A DNA stretch of 17,189 nt from Alphaproteobacteria bacterium (GTDB lineage Bacteria; Pseudomonadota; Alphaproteobacteria; UBA828): contig JAJDVB010000181.1 of assembly GCA_022826345.1 (NCBI GenBank), forward strand, positions 1 to 17,189, written 5' to 3'. Below the pieces are notes generated by a model. It had not been told where the DNA came from, ran no database searches, and saw only the letters and a list, made by a program, of their open reading frames with translations. Made by a program: the position numbers and the translations under genes. Positions 9,293-16,577 of this stretch are shown here, in pieces. Position 1 is the first letter of the stretch. Every line of letters begins with the position of its first letter.

Positions 9293-9444
9293 GACTGTCC
9301 TGCTTCTTGGGGGCTGGAAACCGCATCGTGCGGTGAGGGCGACGGACGTGCCTTCCTCGGTGACGAGGTTGGCCGGCGGAACCATAGCCTACGTGGCGCT
9401 GGTTAGCCATGCGGCGCCAACGAACGTGAACGCTCCAGGTCGCC
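9293..9444 (-). other. Gap between livF and the hydroxylase gene
   Basis: 152 bases with no convincing gene. A 6-bp hairpin, ACCGCA-tcg-TGCGGT at 9320-9334, is followed on the minus strand by only three T, too few for a confident intrinsic terminator of the liv operon. TGGCGC and GCGCCA, about 14 bases apart near 9393-9419, form another short inverted repeat. A promoter for the hydroxylase gene is expected here, but no clear consensus is seen. Confidence 0.25.
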
Positions 9445-10305
9445 TCACGCGCCGAGGAAGAGGCGGCCGACCTCCGGGTCTTCGAGCAGAGCGTCGCCGG
9501 GGCCGGCCATGGCGAGCCGGCCGGAGACGAGGACATAGCCGATATCGGCGAACTCCAGCCCCTTCTTGGCGTTCTGTTCGACCATCACGATGGTCTTGCC
9601 CTCGCGGCGCTGCAGGTCGGCCAGAATCTCGAAAACCATGTCGATGAAGCGGGGCTCGAGCCCGATGGAGGGCTCGTCCACCAGCAGCACCTCGGGCTCC
9701 ATGATGAGCGCGCGGGAGATTTCGAGCAGCCGGCGCTCGCCGCCGGAAAGTACACCCGCCCTGCGGTGCCTTCGCTGCGCCAGCCTGTCGTAGCGGTCGA
9801 ACACGCGCTCGGCGGCCTGCTTGGCGTCGCCGCGCCGGCGCAGCAGGAAGCCCCCCATGAGCAGGTTCTCCTCCACCGTCATGTCGGGGAAGACCGAGTT
9901 ATCCTGCAGCACGTAGGCCACGCCGGCGTCCGCCAGGCGGCGGCTGGGGGCGAGACGGGTGACGTCCTTCGCGCCCACCTGAATGCTGCCGGCCATCACG
10001 TCCGCGAAGCCGAAGACGGCGTGGAGCACGGTGGACTTGCCGGCGCCGTTGGGGCCGATGAGGCAAAGCGACTGGCCCTTGCCGGCCACGAGGTCGATGC
10101 CGTGCAGGATCTCCATGCGGCCGTAACCAGCGCGCAGGCCCCGGATGTCGATGGCGGGCTCGCCCGTGCAGAGCGCTTCCAGGTCCTGCCGCGCGGGCCC
10201 TTCGCCGGCGAGCTCGCGCGCGGCCTCCTCGACCGCATCCACCGAGAGCGCGGTCTCGAAGTCCATCGGCACCTCGGTGCCGGGTCCGGGCGGCGTGGCG
10301 GCCAT
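9445..10305 (-). CDS. livF: Branched-chain amino acid-type ABC importer, ATPase LivF
   Basis: One of two cytosolic ATPases that power a Liv/HAAT-type importer. The 286 residues have Walker A GPNGAGKS at 84-91, Q-loop YVLQD at 131-135, signature LSGGE at 186-190, Walker B LLVDEPS at 207-213, and the MVEQN switch typical of LivF at 241-245. The conserved domain begins near residue 52 (IDIRGLRAGYG), so the first ~50 residues are extra for this family. ATG 10305 overlaps the livG stop by one base (TGATG), which supports it, but an internal start such as Met14 (MDFETAL) is possible. It is last of the five transporter genes. Substrate specificity is set by the binding protein, not this subunit. Confidence 0.93.
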   Translation of the reverse strand: MAATPPGPGTEVPMDFETALSVDAVEEAARELAGEGPARQDLEALCTGEPAIDIRGLRAGYGRMEILHGIDLVAGKGQSLCLIGPNGAGKSTVLHAVFGFADVMAGSIQVGAKDVTRLAPSRRLADAGVAYVLQDNSVFPDMTVEENLLMGGFLLRRRGDAKQAAERVFDRYDRLAQRRHRRAGVLSGGERRLLEISRALIMEPEVLLVDEPSIGLEPRFIDMVFEILADLQRREGKTIVMVEQNAKKGLEFADIGYVLVSGRLAMAGPGDALLEDPEVGRLFLGA

Positions 10306-11048
10306 CAGCGCGCCCCCAGGTAGGCGTCGATCACGCGCTGGTCGTTGCGTAGCGCGTCGGGCGGGCCGCTCGCGAGCAGTCGACCGTGGGCCAGGCAGTA
10401 AATGTGTTCGGCCAGGCTCATGATGACGCGCATGTTGTGCTCGATGACGAAGAGCGTGACGCCGAACTCCCGGTTGGCGCGCTGCAGCCGCTCGATCACG
10501 CCGTTGATGAGCGTCGGGTTGATGCCAGCCGTCGGCTCGTCCAGCAACAGCATGCGCGGGCGCACCATCAGCGCCATCGCGAGCTCCAAGAGCTTGCGCT
10601 GGCCGAAGGAGAGCTCGCCCGCCATCAGGTGGCGCTTGCCGTGGAGGCCGCAGAAGGCGAGCAGCGCCTCCGCCCGCTCGCGCGTCTCAGCGGAGACCGG
10701 CCGCATGAGCTGGAAGAGCCCGTGCCCGGCCTCGGCATCGCTGATCGCCATGTTTTGCAGGCCCGTCATCTGCGCGAAGACATGGGTCTGCTGGAAGGTG
10801 CGGATCAGCCCGAGGCGCGCGATCTCGGCCGTGCGCAGGCGCGTGATCTCACGTTCCTCGAAGCGGATCGAGCCGCCGTCCACCGGGTGATAGCCGACGA
10901 TGGAGTTGAAGAGCGTCGACTTGCCCGAGCCGTTCGGCCCGATCAGGCCCACCAACTTGCCCTCCGGCACCTCCAGCGAGATTTCGTCGTTGGCGGTGAC
11001 CCCGCCGAAGTACTTGGTCGCGCCCTGGACCGTGAGTTGCGCGCTCAT
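10305..11048 (-). CDS. livG: Branched-chain amino acid-type ABC importer, ATPase LivG
   Basis: Second ATPase of the Liv/HAAT-type importer. The 247 residues show Walker A GPNGSGKS at 37-44, the LivG-typical RTFQQTHVF around the Q-loop at 83-91, signature LSFGQ at 146-150, Walker B LLLDEPTAG at 167-175 and the H-loop IEHNM at 202-206. Length is normal. Its ATG overlaps the livM stop by 4 bases (ATGA) and its stop overlaps the livF start by one, so the subunits are translated in step. Confidence 0.95.
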   Translation of the reverse strand: MSAQLTVQGATKYFGGVTANDEISLEVPEGKLVGLIGPNGSGKSTLFNSIVGYHPVDGGSIRFEEREITRLRTAEIARLGLIRTFQQTHVFAQMTGLQNMAISDAEAGHGLFQLMRPVSAETRERAEALLAFCGLHGKRHLMAGELSFGQRKLLELAMALMVRPRMLLLDEPTAGINPTLINGVIERLQRANREFGVTLFVIEHNMRVIMSLAEHIYCLAHGRLLASGPPDALRNDQRVIDAYLGAR

Positions 11049-12019
11049 GCCCGCTCGCTCCCGCCCTCGTGCGGCTCGTGGCGTGCGGGCCAGCGCGTCC
11101 GCGCCCAGCCCAGGATGCCTTGGGGGAAGAACACCACGATGCCGACGATAATCACGCCGAGGGCCACGCGCTGCCAGCCAAGCAGGTGGGTCCAGAGCAA
11201 CTCCTGGGTGATGTGGAAGATGGTGGCGCCGAGAAGCGGGCCCCAGAGCGTCCCCTTGCCGCCCAGGATGGCCATCAGCACCATCCAGACGCCGAAGGTG
11301 GCGCCGGCGAAGGCGGTATCGCGCGGGTCGACGAAGCCCAGCATGTTGCCCATGGCCCCGCCGACGAGACCGAGAAAGAAGGCGGCCACGGTCCAGGCCG
11401 TGATCTTGTAGAGCCCGGTGTGGAGGCCCATAGCCTCGGCCTTGTCCTCGTTGTCGCGGATGGCGTTGAGGGCGAGGCCGAACCGGGTCCGGTAGAGCGC
11501 GGCGAGCAGGACGAAGATGAGCGCGGTAAGACCGAAGAAAAGATAGGCGAAGAACAGGTTGGCGGTCCCTGGCGGCGCCGGGAAGAGCGGTGGGGAGAGC
11601 CCGGAGCCCGCGCCCACGTAGTCCCAGCCGCCGGCGATCTCGCCGGCCGCGATGCCGAGGCCGAGAGTGGCGATGGCGAAGTAGTGGCCCCGCATGCGCA
11701 GGATCATCGAGCCCAGCAGCACGGCGAGCGCCGCGGCGATCCCCGCGCCCACCACCATGCCGAGCACGAGACCGGGGAAGTAGTCGAGGCCTGCGTCCCG
11801 CTGCACGACGACCGAGGCGTACATGCCGACGCCGAAGAAGAGGATGTTGCCAAAACTGTTGTAACCGGTCTGGCCGCCGGTGATGTCCCAGGTCTGGGCC
11901 ATGATGATGAGCGCCCAGAGCATCGCGATCTGCGCGCGGTAATCGGGCACCACGAAGGGAAGCGCAATGCCTGCAGCGGCGACGCCCAGCATGAGCAGCG
12001 GTTGGCGGCGGAGCGTCAT
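11045..12019 (-). CDS. livM: Branched-chain amino acid-type ABC importer, permease LivM
   Basis: Membrane permease of the importer, pairing with LivH to form the channel. The 324 residues include about eight to ten hydrophobic segments, the LivM-typical RMRGHYFAIATLG at 108-120 and the coupling-loop motif LNAIRDNEDKAEAMG at 184-198, which docks on the ATPases. Length is in the normal range. It overlaps livH and livG by 4 bases on either side. Confidence 0.95.
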   Translation of the reverse strand: MTLRRQPLLMLGVAAAGIALPFVVPDYRAQIAMLWALIIMAQTWDITGGQTGYNSFGNILFFGVGMYASVVVQRDAGLDYFPGLVLGMVVGAGIAAALAVLLGSMILRMRGHYFAIATLGLGIAAGEIAGGWDYVGAGSGLSPPLFPAPPGTANLFFAYLFFGLTALIFVLLAALYRTRFGLALNAIRDNEDKAEAMGLHTGLYKITAWTVAAFFLGLVGGAMGNMLGFVDPRDTAFAGATFGVWMVLMAILGGKGTLWGPLLGATIFHITQELLWTHLLGWQRVALGVIIVGIVVFFPQGILGWARTRWPARHEPHEGGSERA

Positions 12020-12918
12020 TTGAGGAACTGCCTGCGGCGCTGCAGCAGAGAGCTGCGGATCACGAGGATCACCACCAGGAGGATGAAGACGAAAGCCACC
12101 TGGTACTGCACGCCCAGGATGAAGCCCGCGAAGTTCTCCGCGGCTCCCAGCCCGAGCCCCGCCACGATCACGCCCGGCAGATTGCCGAGGCCCGCCACGA
12201 TCACGATCATGAAGGAGCGCACGGTGTATGGCAGCCCGATATAGGGATGCACCGAGTAGGCCATCACCACCAGCGCGCCGGCGGCGCCACAGAGCGCGGC
12301 GTTGATGCCGTAGGTGGCGGCGAAGACGCGGTTGGTATCGATGCCAAGAATGCGGGCTGCGCGCGGGTTTTGGGCGGTGGCGCGGATCGCCTGGCCGATC
12401 CGGCTCCTCTTGAGGAAGAGGATCAGCACCGCTCCGATGACGATGGCGCCACCACAGGCTGCGGCCTTCATCTGCGAGACCGTCACCGTGTAGTCGAGCA
12501 GGAACCAGGTGCCGAGGCCCGACTGGGCGGTCCTCACGTCGCCGCCCCAGATCTGGTTCATCAGCTGCTGCAGCAGGATGGAAAGCCCGAACGTGGCGAG
12601 CAGCGAGATGAACATGTCGCGGTCCGCCACGCGCCGGATCACGCCGTAGTAAAGGCCGGTGCCGATGACGTAGAGCACGCCCGCTGCAACGGGGATGCCC
12701 CAGAGCGGGCTCACGCCCCAGAGCGTGAGCTGATACGCGATGAAGCCGCCCAGCATGACGAGCTCGCCCTGGACGACGTTGATGACGTTCATCACGCCCC
12801 AGACCAGCGCCATGCCGTAGGCGGCGACGGCGAAGATGGCGCCGATCATCACGCCGTCCAGCAACAGCTGGAGAATGAGGAACGGCGCGTCGCCCAGGAG
12901 CGCGACGTTTGCTGCCAT
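12016..12918 (-). CDS. livH: Branched-chain amino acid-type ABC importer, permease LivH
   Basis: Membrane permease partner of LivM. The 300 residues contain the LivH signature GMALVWGVMNVINVVQGE at 35-52, several further hydrophobic helices, and a coupling loop near IRATAQNPRAARILGI in the second half. The ATG at 12918 has only a weak ribosome site, so its translation may be set lower than that of the binding protein. It follows the binding-protein gene by 81 bases and overlaps livM by 4. Confidence 0.95.
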   Translation of the reverse strand: MAANVALLGDAPFLILQLLLDGVMIGAIFAVAAYGMALVWGVMNVINVVQGELVMLGGFIAYQLTLWGVSPLWGIPVAAGVLYVIGTGLYYGVIRRVADRDMFISLLATFGLSILLQQLMNQIWGGDVRTAQSGLGTWFLLDYTVTVSQMKAAACGGAIVIGAVLILFLKRSRIGQAIRATAQNPRAARILGIDTNRVFAATYGINAALCGAAGALVVMAYSVHPYIGLPYTVRSFMIVIVAGLGNLPGVIVAGLGLGAAENFAGFILGVQYQVAFVFILLVVILVIRSSLLQRRRQFLK

Positions 12919-12999
12919 GTCTATCCGGCCGGGGTGGGTCTCACGGCCGTTAGCGCTACCGGATTAGGCCTCCGCGCGCCAGAGATGTGCGGGCGGCGC
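12919..12999 (-). promoter_or_regulatory. Hairpin-forming spacer between binding protein and livH
   Basis: The 81-base gap can fold as a CGGCCG/CGGCCG stem (12926-12931 with 12944-12949, 12-base loop). The alternative is an outer ATCCGG/CCGGAT pair (12923-12928 with 12959-12964). Neither is followed by a T-run on the minus strand, so this is not an intrinsic terminator. In binding-protein importer operons such spacers often protect the upstream message and lower permease expression; that role is inferred here. Confidence 0.3.
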
Positions 13000-14238
13000 T
13001 CACCGCTCGGCCCACGGCGGGGTCGGGTGGCGGACCTCCGAGGCGGCCCACTTGGTCGGCGCGACTACGACATAGGCGCCGTCCTGAATCTGGTAGAGCA
13101 CCATGGGCTTCGCGATGTTCTTCCCGGTCTCGTCGAACTTGATGTTGCCGTAGAAGGTCTGCATCTCTGTCGCGGCGAGCGCATCGCGCACCGCGTCCTT
13201 GTCGAAGCCGCCCGCGCGCTCGAAGGCATCCGCGAAGACGATCACCGCGGCGGAGGATTCCGCTGCCTGATAGGGCGGCGCGTAGCCGTACTCGGCCTCA
13301 AAGGTCGCGGCATAGTCGGCCGCCGAGCCGAACACGTCGTCACGGTAGGAGAGTGTCGGCGCCCACTGGCTCGCGCAGAGCGTGTACTCGGAGGCGGTGC
13401 CGAACTTGCCGATTACGTCGGCGCTGTCGCAATGCGTGATCGCCAGCATCGGCACGTCGACCCGCATTTCCTCGACCTGTCTAACGGCGAGTGCCGCGCC
13501 CTTGGAATGGCCGGAGACCACGAGAATGTCGGGCTTCAGCGCCTTCGTCTTGGCGAGCGTTGCCGCCATGTCGTTGAGCTCGGGCGGCAGCTGGTCGTCG
13601 ATCACGACCTGGATGCCGAGCCCCGCCGCGTCGGCGAGCACGCCCGCGCGAATGTCCTGGCTGAAGGGGTCGTTTTCGAAGGCCCCCGCGAGCTTCAGCG
13701 TCGCCGGGTCGCGTCCCTCGCGCTCGGCAAGCTCGGCCGCGAGCGCGACGGCACTGGCGAGGTACTGCTCCGTGGTCGAAAGCACCGCGAACAGGTAGCG
13801 ATAGCCCTTGTTGAAGAGCTGGAGCGAGGCGCCGTTGGCTTCCACCATAGGCACGCCATACTGCTCCGTGACAGGCGCGATCGCCTTGGTGAGCCCCGAG
13901 CTGTAGGGGCCCAGCATGTAGTCGACGCCGTCCTGATTGATCAGGCGCTCCGCAAGCTGCGCGCCGCGCGCGGGCGTCGATTCATCGTCATAGTAGATGA
14001 CTTCCAGCCGGTAGGTCTTGCCGCCGACCGTGATGCCGCCGGCGTCATTGATGGTCTTGACCGCGAGGTCGTAGCCACGCTGGGTGTGCTCGCCGGCTGT
14101 GGTGTACTTGCCCGTCAGCGATACGGCGGCGCCGAGGTAGACGGTATCGCCCTCCACCTTCGCCTGCGCCTCGCCTGCGGCGAGAACACTCAGGCCGAGC
14201 GCTGCAATGCCGGCGATGCCGGCCCATGCCTTCACCAT
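13000..14238 (-). CDS. Periplasmic amino acid-type substrate-binding protein of the Liv importer
   Basis: Type I periplasmic binding protein (leucine/isoleucine/valine, amide or urea class) that would deliver ligand to LivHM. The start is the ATG at 14238 (GGAGGG ribosome site 6 bases upstream). It begins a clean Sec signal peptide, MVKAWAGIAG followed by a hydrophobic stretch to GEAQA, with cleavage predicted after residue 26. A longer open frame upstream is non-coding. The 412 residues contain GAAVSLTGKYTTAGEHTQRGYDLAV-type opening strands, the ligand-loop region MLGPYSSGLTKAIAPV, and a C-terminal lobe ending in YGNIKFDETGKN. Specificity cannot be assigned by eye. Placed first in the cassette, as usual. 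Confidence 0.93.
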   Translation of the reverse strand: MVKAWAGIAGIAALGLSVLAAGEAQAKVEGDTVYLGAAVSLTGKYTTAGEHTQRGYDLAVKTINDAGGITVGGKTYRLEVIYYDDESTPARGAQLAERLINQDGVDYMLGPYSSGLTKAIAPVTEQYGVPMVEANGASLQLFNKGYRYLFAVLSTTEQYLASAVALAAELAEREGRDPATLKLAGAFENDPFSQDIRAGVLADAAGLGIQVVIDDQLPPELNDMAATLAKTKALKPDILVVSGHSKGAALAVRQVEEMRVDVPMLAITHCDSADVIGKFGTASEYTLCASQWAPTLSYRDDVFGSAADYAATFEAEYGYAPPYQAAESSAAVIVFADAFERAGGFDKDAVRDALAATEMQTFYGNIKFDETGKNIAKPMVLYQIQDGAYVVVAPTKWAASEVRHPTPPWAER

Positions 14239-14324
14239 GACGACCCTCCGATTGAGACTGCTGCCGCTTTCGTCAATCGTGGCGAAGGCCGGTGACGCTG
14301 TCCACCGTGTGTGCCTAAGCCCAA
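14239..14324 (-). promoter_or_regulatory. Upstream region of the binding-protein gene
   Basis: 86 bases between the barrel-protein stop and the binding-protein start. A TTGACG (minus strand, 14271-14276) is present, but a -10 at normal spacing would fall on the ribosome site and does not match TATAAT, so it is unlikely to be this gene's promoter. No terminator for the upstream gene is seen, which leaves read-through from the aldolase/barrel genes possible. Confidence 0.2.
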
Positions 14325-15173
14325 TCAGAATTCGTGACGCACGGAGAGACGAAGTCCGTGGCTTCGCAAACGGGCCTCGCTCGCGGCCTGATCGAGCATG
14401 AGCGGCTCCCTGCTCCCGTCGCGCCACACAACCCGGCCGCCGCCCGTGGCGGTCTCGGCGGCACCGAGATCGCTGTACCTCCACGCGACTTCCAACGTCG
14501 TGCTCTCATTGAGAGCGGTCGCCACACCGGCCGTCAGCATCCAGGCAAGTCCGGTCCGGTGCGCGCCCGGCACCATTGTCGTCGTCGCCGGAAACGTCAT
14601 CCACGTTTCGCCCGTCCTGATCCGCGCGGCGCCGACCCCGGCTCCCACAAAGGGGGCGAACGGGCCGAGCTTCGGCAAGCCGAGCGCCGGGAGATCCGCG
14701 TAGGCCGCGACCATTCCCGACAGGACGGAGAGGTCGACCGAGACGGACTGACGCAACTCAGAGTCCAAATAGTTGGCTCGTCCGCCGAAGGTGAGGTTTG
14801 GGCGGTATTCGACCAGAGCCTCGATTCTCAACGCCGGAGCGACAATGCTGCCGATCCCGACTTCGAGGGCGGCCGCCGTGCCGAAATTCCCCACCGAACG
14901 ATACGGCGCTCCATCGGGGGCCGGGCCGCAGCCGTACAGCGGGACCGGCGATTCGATCTCGCAGTTCTTGTCGCGGAACACAGTCTCTGTCGGGCGGTCC
15001 AGGCCGAATCCGGCTCGCAGATAGAGGTCCTCGGCCGCTGTTGTTTCCGCGCTCACTGCCGCCGCAAGCACAACCAAAGCGGCAGCGAGGCAGTGCCACG
15101 CGCTCTGCGCTCTTCTCGGTTGCGGCAGGCTTGAAGCGGAAGGGAGCGACCCGACCGGGCATCTCCCTACCAC
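14325..15173 (-). CDS. Outer-membrane beta-barrel protein
   Basis: Predicted small outer-membrane barrel of the OmpA/opacity-like kind. The mature part begins near ETTAAEDLYLRAGFGL. It alternates hydrophobic and polar residues in strands (LEVGIGSIVAPALRIEALVEYR; GPFAPFVGAGVGAARI; TTLEVAWRYSDLGAAE; HGLRLSVRHEF) and ends in phenylalanine, the usual sorting signal. A hydrophobic stretch (CLAAALVVLAAAVSA) just before it is a good signal-peptide core. The start is unclear: no ATG is in frame. The GTG at 15173 is used here (282 residues), overlapping the aldolase stop by 7 bases, but it has no strong ribosome site. An out-of-frame ATG at 15162 preceded by GGGAG hints at a frameshift or sequence error in the leader. 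Function unknown; its place before an importer suggests but does not prove a role in nutrient passage. Confidence 0.72.
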   Translation of the reverse strand: MVGRCPVGSLPSASSLPQPRRAQSAWHCLAAALVVLAAAVSAETTAAEDLYLRAGFGLDRPTETVFRDKNCEIESPVPLYGCGPAPDGAPYRSVGNFGTAAALEVGIGSIVAPALRIEALVEYRPNLTFGGRANYLDSELRQSVSVDLSVLSGMVAAYADLPALGLPKLGPFAPFVGAGVGAARIRTGETWMTFPATTTMVPGAHRTGLAWMLTAGVATALNESTTLEVAWRYSDLGAAETATGGGRVVWRDGSREPLMLDQAASEARLRSHGLRLSVRHEF

Positions 15174-16312
15174 TGGGAGCGGGCCTCGATCGGCCAGATG
15201 TCCACCAGCGTGTCGCCGCGCACGCAGTGATAGACGTCGTAGAGCAGGAGCGTCTGGTAGCAATGCGGCGCAATGCACTCCAGCGCGTCGCCTACCTGCG
15301 GAAGGCTCTCGCCCTCCGGCACGGTGAGGCGGCCCATGTCGTCGCCGACCAGCTCGTAGAGGGAATCCGGGTGCGCGCCCGAGGCCACGCGCGGCGGGAA
15401 CTCCTCGCGCTGCAGCTCCTTGATCCCGGCGTCGGTGATCGCGAACTCGTCCCGCGCGCTGATCACCGTGGTGCGGACGAAGAGCGAGGTCTCGAAGGGA
15501 TGTGGGTTGTCGGGCTCGAAGGGGGTATCGGCGTAGTTCACGTCCATGAAAATGTAGCTGCCGGCCTGGCACTCGGTGAAGAGACCGTTGGCCGCATCGA
15601 TGGCATAGGTGCCGGTGCCGCCGCCCGAGACGATTTCGGGCGGCAGGCCATCCGCGCCGAGGCGCTCGCAAAGCTCGGCGAGCGGCGCGGTGCAGCGTTC
15701 CTGCTCGGCGCGGCGAGCGTCGATATCCGGCTCGCGCTGGAAGGAGCCGTTGTAGCCCTGCACGCCAGCGTAGACCGCGCCCTCTGTCCCGGCGATGTGA
15801 CGTGCGAGTGCCAACGCATCGTCCACGGCGACGAGGCCGGTGCGCCGGCCGCCCACCTCGAAGTCCACCAGCATGCGGAGCGGCTTGCCGGCCGCCAGTG
15901 ACGCCGCAGCAAGCCGGTCTGCCACGGCCGCGTCGTCGACGGCAACGAGCAGTCCGTCCGCGCGGGCGTTGAGCGCGGCGAGGCGGGCGATCTTGGGCTC
16001 GGTCACGACCTGGGAGAAGAGCAGCACACCTGGAATGCCGGCGTCGGCCATGATCTCGGCCTCCGCCAGCGTCGCGCAGCATTGGCCGAGGGCGCCGGCC
16101 TCGATCTGGCGCTTGGCCACCTCCACCGACTTGTGGATCTTGGCGACCGGCCTTACGCCATGCCCGGCCTTGCCAAGATAGGTGGCGAGATAGGCGATGT
16201 TGCGCTCCAGCCGGTCGAGGTCGAGCACCAGCGCCGGCGTCGACAGCGCGGAGCGCGAGCCTTGCTGGCCGATGAGCGGTTCGTTGGGGCCGAGCTTTCC
16301 GATAGCGCTCAT
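15167..16312 (-). CDS. PLP-dependent D-threonine / 3-hydroxy-D-aspartate aldolase-like enzyme
   Basis: Fold-type III PLP enzyme of the D-threonine aldolase / D-serine dehydratase family, which cleaves beta-hydroxy D-amino acids to glycine and an aldehyde or oxoacid. The 381 residues start at ATG 16312. TPALVLDLDRLERNI (25-39) opens the barrel; RPVAKIHKS (54-62) holds the likely Schiff-base Lys58; VSGGGTGTY (228-236) and QAGSYIFMD (249-257) form the phosphate and substrate region. The GSYxFMD pattern recalls 3-hydroxy-D-aspartate aldolases. The C-terminal metal motif reads H350-C-Y, where family members usually have H-x-D or H-x-C, so the metal site may be altered. The ribosome site is weak (GAGACA). 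It is first of the minus-strand run and overlaps the barrel-protein frame. The exact substrate is not determined. Confidence 0.85.
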   Translation of the reverse strand: MSAIGKLGPNEPLIGQQGSRSALSTPALVLDLDRLERNIAYLATYLGKAGHGVRPVAKIHKSVEVAKRQIEAGALGQCCATLAEAEIMADAGIPGVLLFSQVVTEPKIARLAALNARADGLLVAVDDAAVADRLAAASLAAGKPLRMLVDFEVGGRRTGLVAVDDALALARHIAGTEGAVYAGVQGYNGSFQREPDIDARRAEQERCTAPLAELCERLGADGLPPEIVSGGGTGTYAIDAANGLFTECQAGSYIFMDVNYADTPFEPDNPHPFETSLFVRTTVISARDEFAITDAGIKELQREEFPPRVASGAHPDSLYELVGDDMGRLTVPEGESLPQVGDALECIAPHCYQTLLLYDVYHCVRGDTLVDIWPIEARSQW

Positions 16313-16441
16313 GACACTGTCTCGTCTGTTGTTGGCTGTCGTCGCTGCGGAGGCAGGGACTTGCTGCATGAAGCCGCTCGCGCGGTCAAGGCGACGCTCC
16401 GGCATGCGTGTTGGAGGGTCGGCGCATTTCGGAGCTTTGCT

Positions 16442-16452
16442 TGATCCGATCA
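16442..16452. promoter_or_regulatory. Candidate operator dyad in the divergent intergenic region
   Basis: A perfect 5+5 inverted repeat, TGATC-c-GATCA, lies between the aldolase gene and the right-hand + strand unit, 4 bases before the TTGACG of a candidate promoter. Position and symmetry suit a repressor site, but an 11-base dyad can arise by chance. Confidence 0.25.
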
Positions 16453-16456
16453 CCGC

Positions 16457-16486
16457 TTGACGAGCCGGTGCCTATACCAATATCGT
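16457..16486 (+). promoter_or_regulatory. Candidate sigma-70-like promoter
   Basis: TTGACG at 16457-16462 (five of six consensus bases) and TATCGT at 16481-16486 (four of six), 18 bases apart, on the + strand. It would start transcription near 16492, just in front of the structured RNA segment and the NYN gene. It is the best promoter-like pair I found in the window; not proven. Confidence 0.4.
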
Positions 16487-16488
16487 GC

Positions 16489-16564
16489 GGGTCTTCTATG
16501 GACCCCATCGTTCCTAGGGCACGGTGGGCATTGAATGGGGCCGGCACACGCCGGCCCATTTTTT
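16489..16564 (+). ncRNA. Candidate small RNA or attenuated leader of the NYN gene
   Basis: About 75 bases downstream of the candidate promoter have dense folding potential. An 8-bp stem pairs CCCATCGT (16504-16511) with ACGGTGGG (16521-16528), one G-U pair and a 9-base loop. It is followed by an 8-base single strand and an intrinsic terminator. Two shorter alternatives compete: GGGTC (16489-16493) with GACCC (16501-16505), and CCCCAT (16503-16508) with ATGGGG (16535-16540), the latter taking bases of the terminator stem. This suits a free-standing small RNA or a leader that switches termination. I recognise no known RNA family. Confidence 0.45.
16538..16564 (+). terminator. Strong intrinsic terminator
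   Basis: Perfect 8-bp stem GGGCCGGC-acac-GCCGGCCC (16538-16557) with a 4-base loop, then A and six T (16559-16564). It acts on + strand transcripts, yet no + strand gene lies upstream for more than 14 kb, and the NYN start codon is only 13 bases downstream. It must therefore end a non-coding transcript, attenuate the NYN gene, or block antisense read-through. Confidence 0.85.
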
Positions 16565-16577
16565 CTAAGGTGCGTCG

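Noticed and set aside
9320..9334. Hairpin after livF as an intrinsic terminator
   Set aside because: Stem of only 6 bp and just three T after it on the minus strand, 28 bases before the next start codon.
12247..14295. A 682-codon + strand open frame over livH and the binding-protein gene
   Set aside because: Antisense to two well-supported genes, biased composition, no domain features.
14325..16082. A 585-codon minus-strand frame joining the barrel protein to sequence inside the aldolase gene
   Set aside because: The first ~300 residues are Arg/Ala-rich shadow of the aldolase frame; only the end encodes a believable barrel protein.
16384..16389. TTGACC on the minus strand as -35 of an aldolase promoter
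   Set aside because: No acceptable -10 at 16-18 bases; too weak to report as a feature.
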